Shown: positions 62,012-64,000 of the stretch, piece after piece | Layout of the letters: each line of letters starts with the position of its first letter | How positions within the stretch are numbered: position 1 is the first letter of the stretch | NCBI GenBank assembly: GCA_002309055.1 | Contig: DBWO01000046.1 | Coordinates: 6,742-70,741 of the forward strand | From: Ruminococcaceae bacterium UBA1236 | GTDB taxonomy: Bacteria > Bacillota > Clostridia > Oscillospirales > Acutalibacteraceae | DNA length: 64,000 bases | Direction: 5' to 3' | Notes under the pieces: model-generated | The model's input: the letters and a program-made list of their open reading frames with translations, nothing else | The model's database searches: none | Told to the model about the DNA's origin: nothing | Made by a program: the position numbers and the translations under genes

Positions 62012-62085
62012 GCATTTAAGCGAAAAGCAAACAGATAATTAAAGTTAAAGGGCTTGTATGCGGTCTTACATACGAGCCCTTTTTT
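62012..62085 (+). ncRNA. Repeated RNA/terminator unit 2
   Basis: Same 5' part (GCATTTAAGCGAAAAGCAAA), then hairpin AGGGCTTGTATG (62049-62060) with CATACGAGCCCT (62069-62080) and TTTTTT. Stem bases differ from unit 1 but pairing is kept. No gene ends just upstream, so it may be a small RNA or duplicated terminator. The sequence between the units (61873-62011) holds no gene that I can support. Confidence 0.5.
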
Positions 62086-62124
62086 AATTGTTTTTGAACT
62101 GTTTTTCAACATATTGTGTTATTC

Positions 62125-62154
62125 TTGACAGCGGGCAACAATATATAATATAAT
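62125..62154 (+). promoter_or_regulatory. Promoter of the CHAP-like/InlB-repeat protein
   Basis: TTGACA (62125-62130), 18-bp spacer, TATAAT (62149-62154); leader about 50 nt. Confidence 0.7.
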
Positions 62155-62209
62155 GTAAAATAGATTATTATACACTTGTTATATACTCTTATTCAGCAAA
62201 GGAAATCAT

Positions 62210-64000
62210 ATGGTTAAATTCAGACGGCTCACAGCATTAATACTTTCGATTCTGCTTGTTCTTACCGCTTCTCCCTTATCTTACGCAACAGGCAGATCTG
62301 CGGAATTTGCAAACAGCGACTGCGAAGGTTACTTCGGCGGCCTGTTTTACTTTGCCTCAAATGAGGATATATCTTTCGCCTACAGAGAGACCGCAATCAA
62401 CGAAGACAGAGAAGCTATTACGGAATATTACGTTGATTCAATTGCCGTTTACGGCGGATACGCTTATGTGCTGACGGGCAAAACGCTCAGAAAAATCAAT
62501 GTGAATACGCTTGAGGACAGCCCTGTTTATTCCTCGCGCGCGGGCATTGACCGCTTCGCTCTCGGCGCAGGCAAAATCTATCTTCTCACCGGCGGCAGCA
62601 TCACTTCGCTGAATACCGGCGGCACGCTCACAACCGTTGTCGCCTCAGGCAAAATCATCGATTTCTGGCTTGAGAACGCCGGCACGCTCTCCTATATGAC
62701 AAATGAGGATTATATCCATACCCTCGACCTTGCCTCGGGCGATGAAAACATAGTGCCGAATTACGCCACCGACCTCGGCGAAAACATACCGCTTTACAAT
62801 CCTTCGGACGGCACAAATCAGCCCTCAATGGACCTGGGTTCTCTGCAGTCGAAATTCCCTGCGGGCAAGTACTGGAATCATGTCGGCTCATCAAGCAACA
62901 ACCCCAACGGATACACATCATCCCCCTGCACTCATCACTCGGGCAACTGCGACTATTACGGCGGATGCGGCTGTAATTCCTTCAGTTCGGCCATTCAGTG
63001 CATGGGCTATGCTTTCAAGTGCGCCTATGATGTTTACGGCTCATATACCTCGAGCTGGAGCAGTTCATACTCAACCTCGGCGCTTGACAGCGTCAAGGCG
63101 GGCGACGTTATAAGATACAGAAACGACGGTCACTCTATTTTTGTTACGGGCGTCAGCGGCAGCACCATAACCTATACGGACTGTAACAGCGACGGCCACT
63201 GTATAATCAAGTGGAACAGGACCATTGACAAGTCAACTGTTAGGTCGTCATTCACTTACCTTCGCTCCGCTCCCTACGCGGCGCCCGGAAACACCTCTAC
63301 AGACACGAAATATACCGTAACGTACAATGCTAACGGCGGCAGCTGCTCGGTTAAAACCGCCACAATAAAGAGCGGCGACCCATACGGTGACCTTCCTGCG
63401 GCAGAGCGCGAGGGCTATGATTTACTGGGGTGGTACACCTCGGCAAGCGGCGGCACTCCCGTTTCGTCAACCGATAAGGTAACCTCAAACACCACTCTCT
63501 ACGCTCAGTGGAAGATTAAAACATATTACATAACATTCGATAAAAACGGCGGCAACTACGCGCCCGATGATTTTTCAAAGGTTTACGGCGAGAGCAAAAC
63601 AATCGGCACAAGGACACCGTCAAGAGACGGCTTCACCTTCGTGACATGGAATACGGCAAAGGACGGCTCGGGCACATCATACAAGCCCGGCTCGGTCTAC
63701 AGCGCGAATGAGGATGCCACTCTCTACGCTATATGGAAGGGCAAATCCATTCAGATTAACCTTAACGCTAACGGCGGCACATTCAGCGGCTCAAACTATA
63801 TGTCCGTTGTTTACGGCGAGCCCTACGGTGAGCTCCCGGCGCCGGAGAGAACAGGCTATGATTTCACCGGCTGGCACATAAGCTCCGAAACAGGCACTCC
63901 CGTCACATCCGAAACTATTGTTGAGGTTGCGACCTCTCACAGACTTGTTGCCTCGTGGAAGGTAAAAGTCTATACTGTCACCTATAACGCGAACGGCGGT
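62210..64000 (+). CDS. Secreted CHAP/NlpC-like protein with InlB-type repeats (partial, 3' end outside window)
   Basis: 597 codons are visible from ATG 62210 (AAAGGAAATC). Signal peptide 1-26 (SYA|TGR). Residues ~50-180 look like a short repeat/propeller region (VYGGYAYVLTGKTLRKINV). Residues ~245-335 resemble a papain-like amidase: Cys264 in QCMGYAFKC, His308 in NDGHSIFVTG, then TYTDCNSDGHC. From ~355 on, InlB B-repeats of about 70 residues (TVTYNANGG...GYDLLGWYT...TLYAQW) run to the edge; at least three are complete. Such repeats occur on surface or adhesion proteins. Confidence 0.8.
   Translation, partial: MVKFRRLTALILSILLVLTASPLSYATGRSAEFANSDCEGYFGGLFYFASNEDISFAYRETAINEDREAITEYYVDSIAVYGGYAYVLTGKTLRKINVNTLEDSPVYSSRAGIDRFALGAGKIYLLTGGSITSLNTGGTLTTVVASGKIIDFWLENAGTLSYMTNEDYIHTLDLASGDENIVPNYATDLGENIPLYNPSDGTNQPSMDLGSLQSKFPAGKYWNHVGSSSNNPNGYTSSPCTHHSGNCDYYGGCGCNSFSSAIQCMGYAFKCAYDVYGSYTSSWSSSYSTSALDSVKAGDVIRYRNDGHSIFVTGVSGSTITYTDCNSDGHCIIKWNRTIDKSTVRSSFTYLRSAPYAAPGNTSTDTKYTVTYNANGGSCSVKTATIKSGDPYGDLPAAEREGYDLLGWYTSASGGTPVSSTDKVTSNTTLYAQWKIKTYYITFDKNGGNYAPDDFSKVYGESKTIGTRTPSRDGFTFVTWNTAKDGSGTSYKPGSVYSANEDATLYAIWKGKSIQINLNANGGTFSGSNYMSVVYGEPYGELPAPERTGYDFTGWHISSETGTPVTSETIVEVATSHRLVASWKVKVYTVTYNANGG

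Noticed and set aside
62880..63113. Small ORF inside the CHAP-like gene
   Set aside because: Other-frame shadow within the continuous coding sequence from 62210.

Overview
The window is chromosomal DNA from a mid-GC Gram-positive anaerobe, most likely an uncultured gut Clostridia lineage (Oscillospiraceae/Ruminococcaceae-like). This rests on Bacillota gene orders (holB-ricT, rplS-lepB-rbgA-rnhB, cysteine desulfurase-thiI-cinA, pgk-tpiA-gpmI), class B sortases, BspA-type leucine-rich-repeat proteins, InlB-type repeats, strong GGAGG ribosome sites, and many promoters matching TTGACA-17-TATAAT. There is no transposase, integrase, phage gene or CRISPR array.

Layout. 1-2.3 kb (-): an operon of SCP2-like protein, class III aminotransferase and split transketolase N-subunit, divergent from citrate synthase (2.6-4 kb, +). 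4-15.7 kb (+): membrane proteins, a QueG-like reductase, then housekeeping genes (holB, ricT, rplS, two lepB, rbgA, a CapA-like protein, rnhB, yraN, two TIGR-family proteins next to RNase E/G loci in other genomes). 15.7-21.2 kb (-): metallophosphoesterase, glycerate kinase, M20 peptidase, and a secreted His/Cys peptidase-like protein with a 54-aa membrane partner. 21.5-22.5 kb (+): LytTR/DUF3021 pair. 22.5-22.9 kb: tRNA-Arg(CCU), a hairpin cluster, and a broken tRNA 5' half that keeps a good promoter. 23-26.7 kb: glycolytic operon. 26.8-28.2 kb (-): secreted LCAT-like lipase. 28.5-37.1 kb (+): cysteine desulfurase, thiI, cinA, two class B sortases, and a membrane SpoIID-like protein with its motifs in swapped order. 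37-41 kb: TetR regulator divergent from a MacB-like ABC exporter.

41.2-52.5 kb is the most unusual region. An AgrA/AgrC-like two-component system is followed directly by a four-gene operon of secreted proteins: a small exported protein, a CHAT/clan-CD (caspase/gingipain-type) peptidase-like protein and two ~1,050-aa BspA-like LRR proteins. A gene for a 49-residue protein follows. Both the operon and the 49-aa gene have the same promoter layout: two direct copies of CGTTCATACCG exactly 21 bp apart, then 28 bp to a TATAAT/TATTAT -10 box. This is the layout of LytTR binding sites, so the response regulator upstream probably controls both. No agrB or agrD is visible, so the input signal is unknown. 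Three of the secreted proteins share a hydrophobic/basic segment ending in a Phe-Phe-x-x-Leu-Phe-like pattern.

52.7-64 kb: a lipoprotein with three repeated domains, a GH31 glycosidase, a minus-strand operon (MATE transporter, macro-domain/zinc-ribbon/HTH fusion, VWA protein), a membrane-anchored VWA protein with a charged cytoplasmic tail, two covarying RNA/terminator units, and the start of a CHAP-like secreted protein with InlB repeats that runs off the window.
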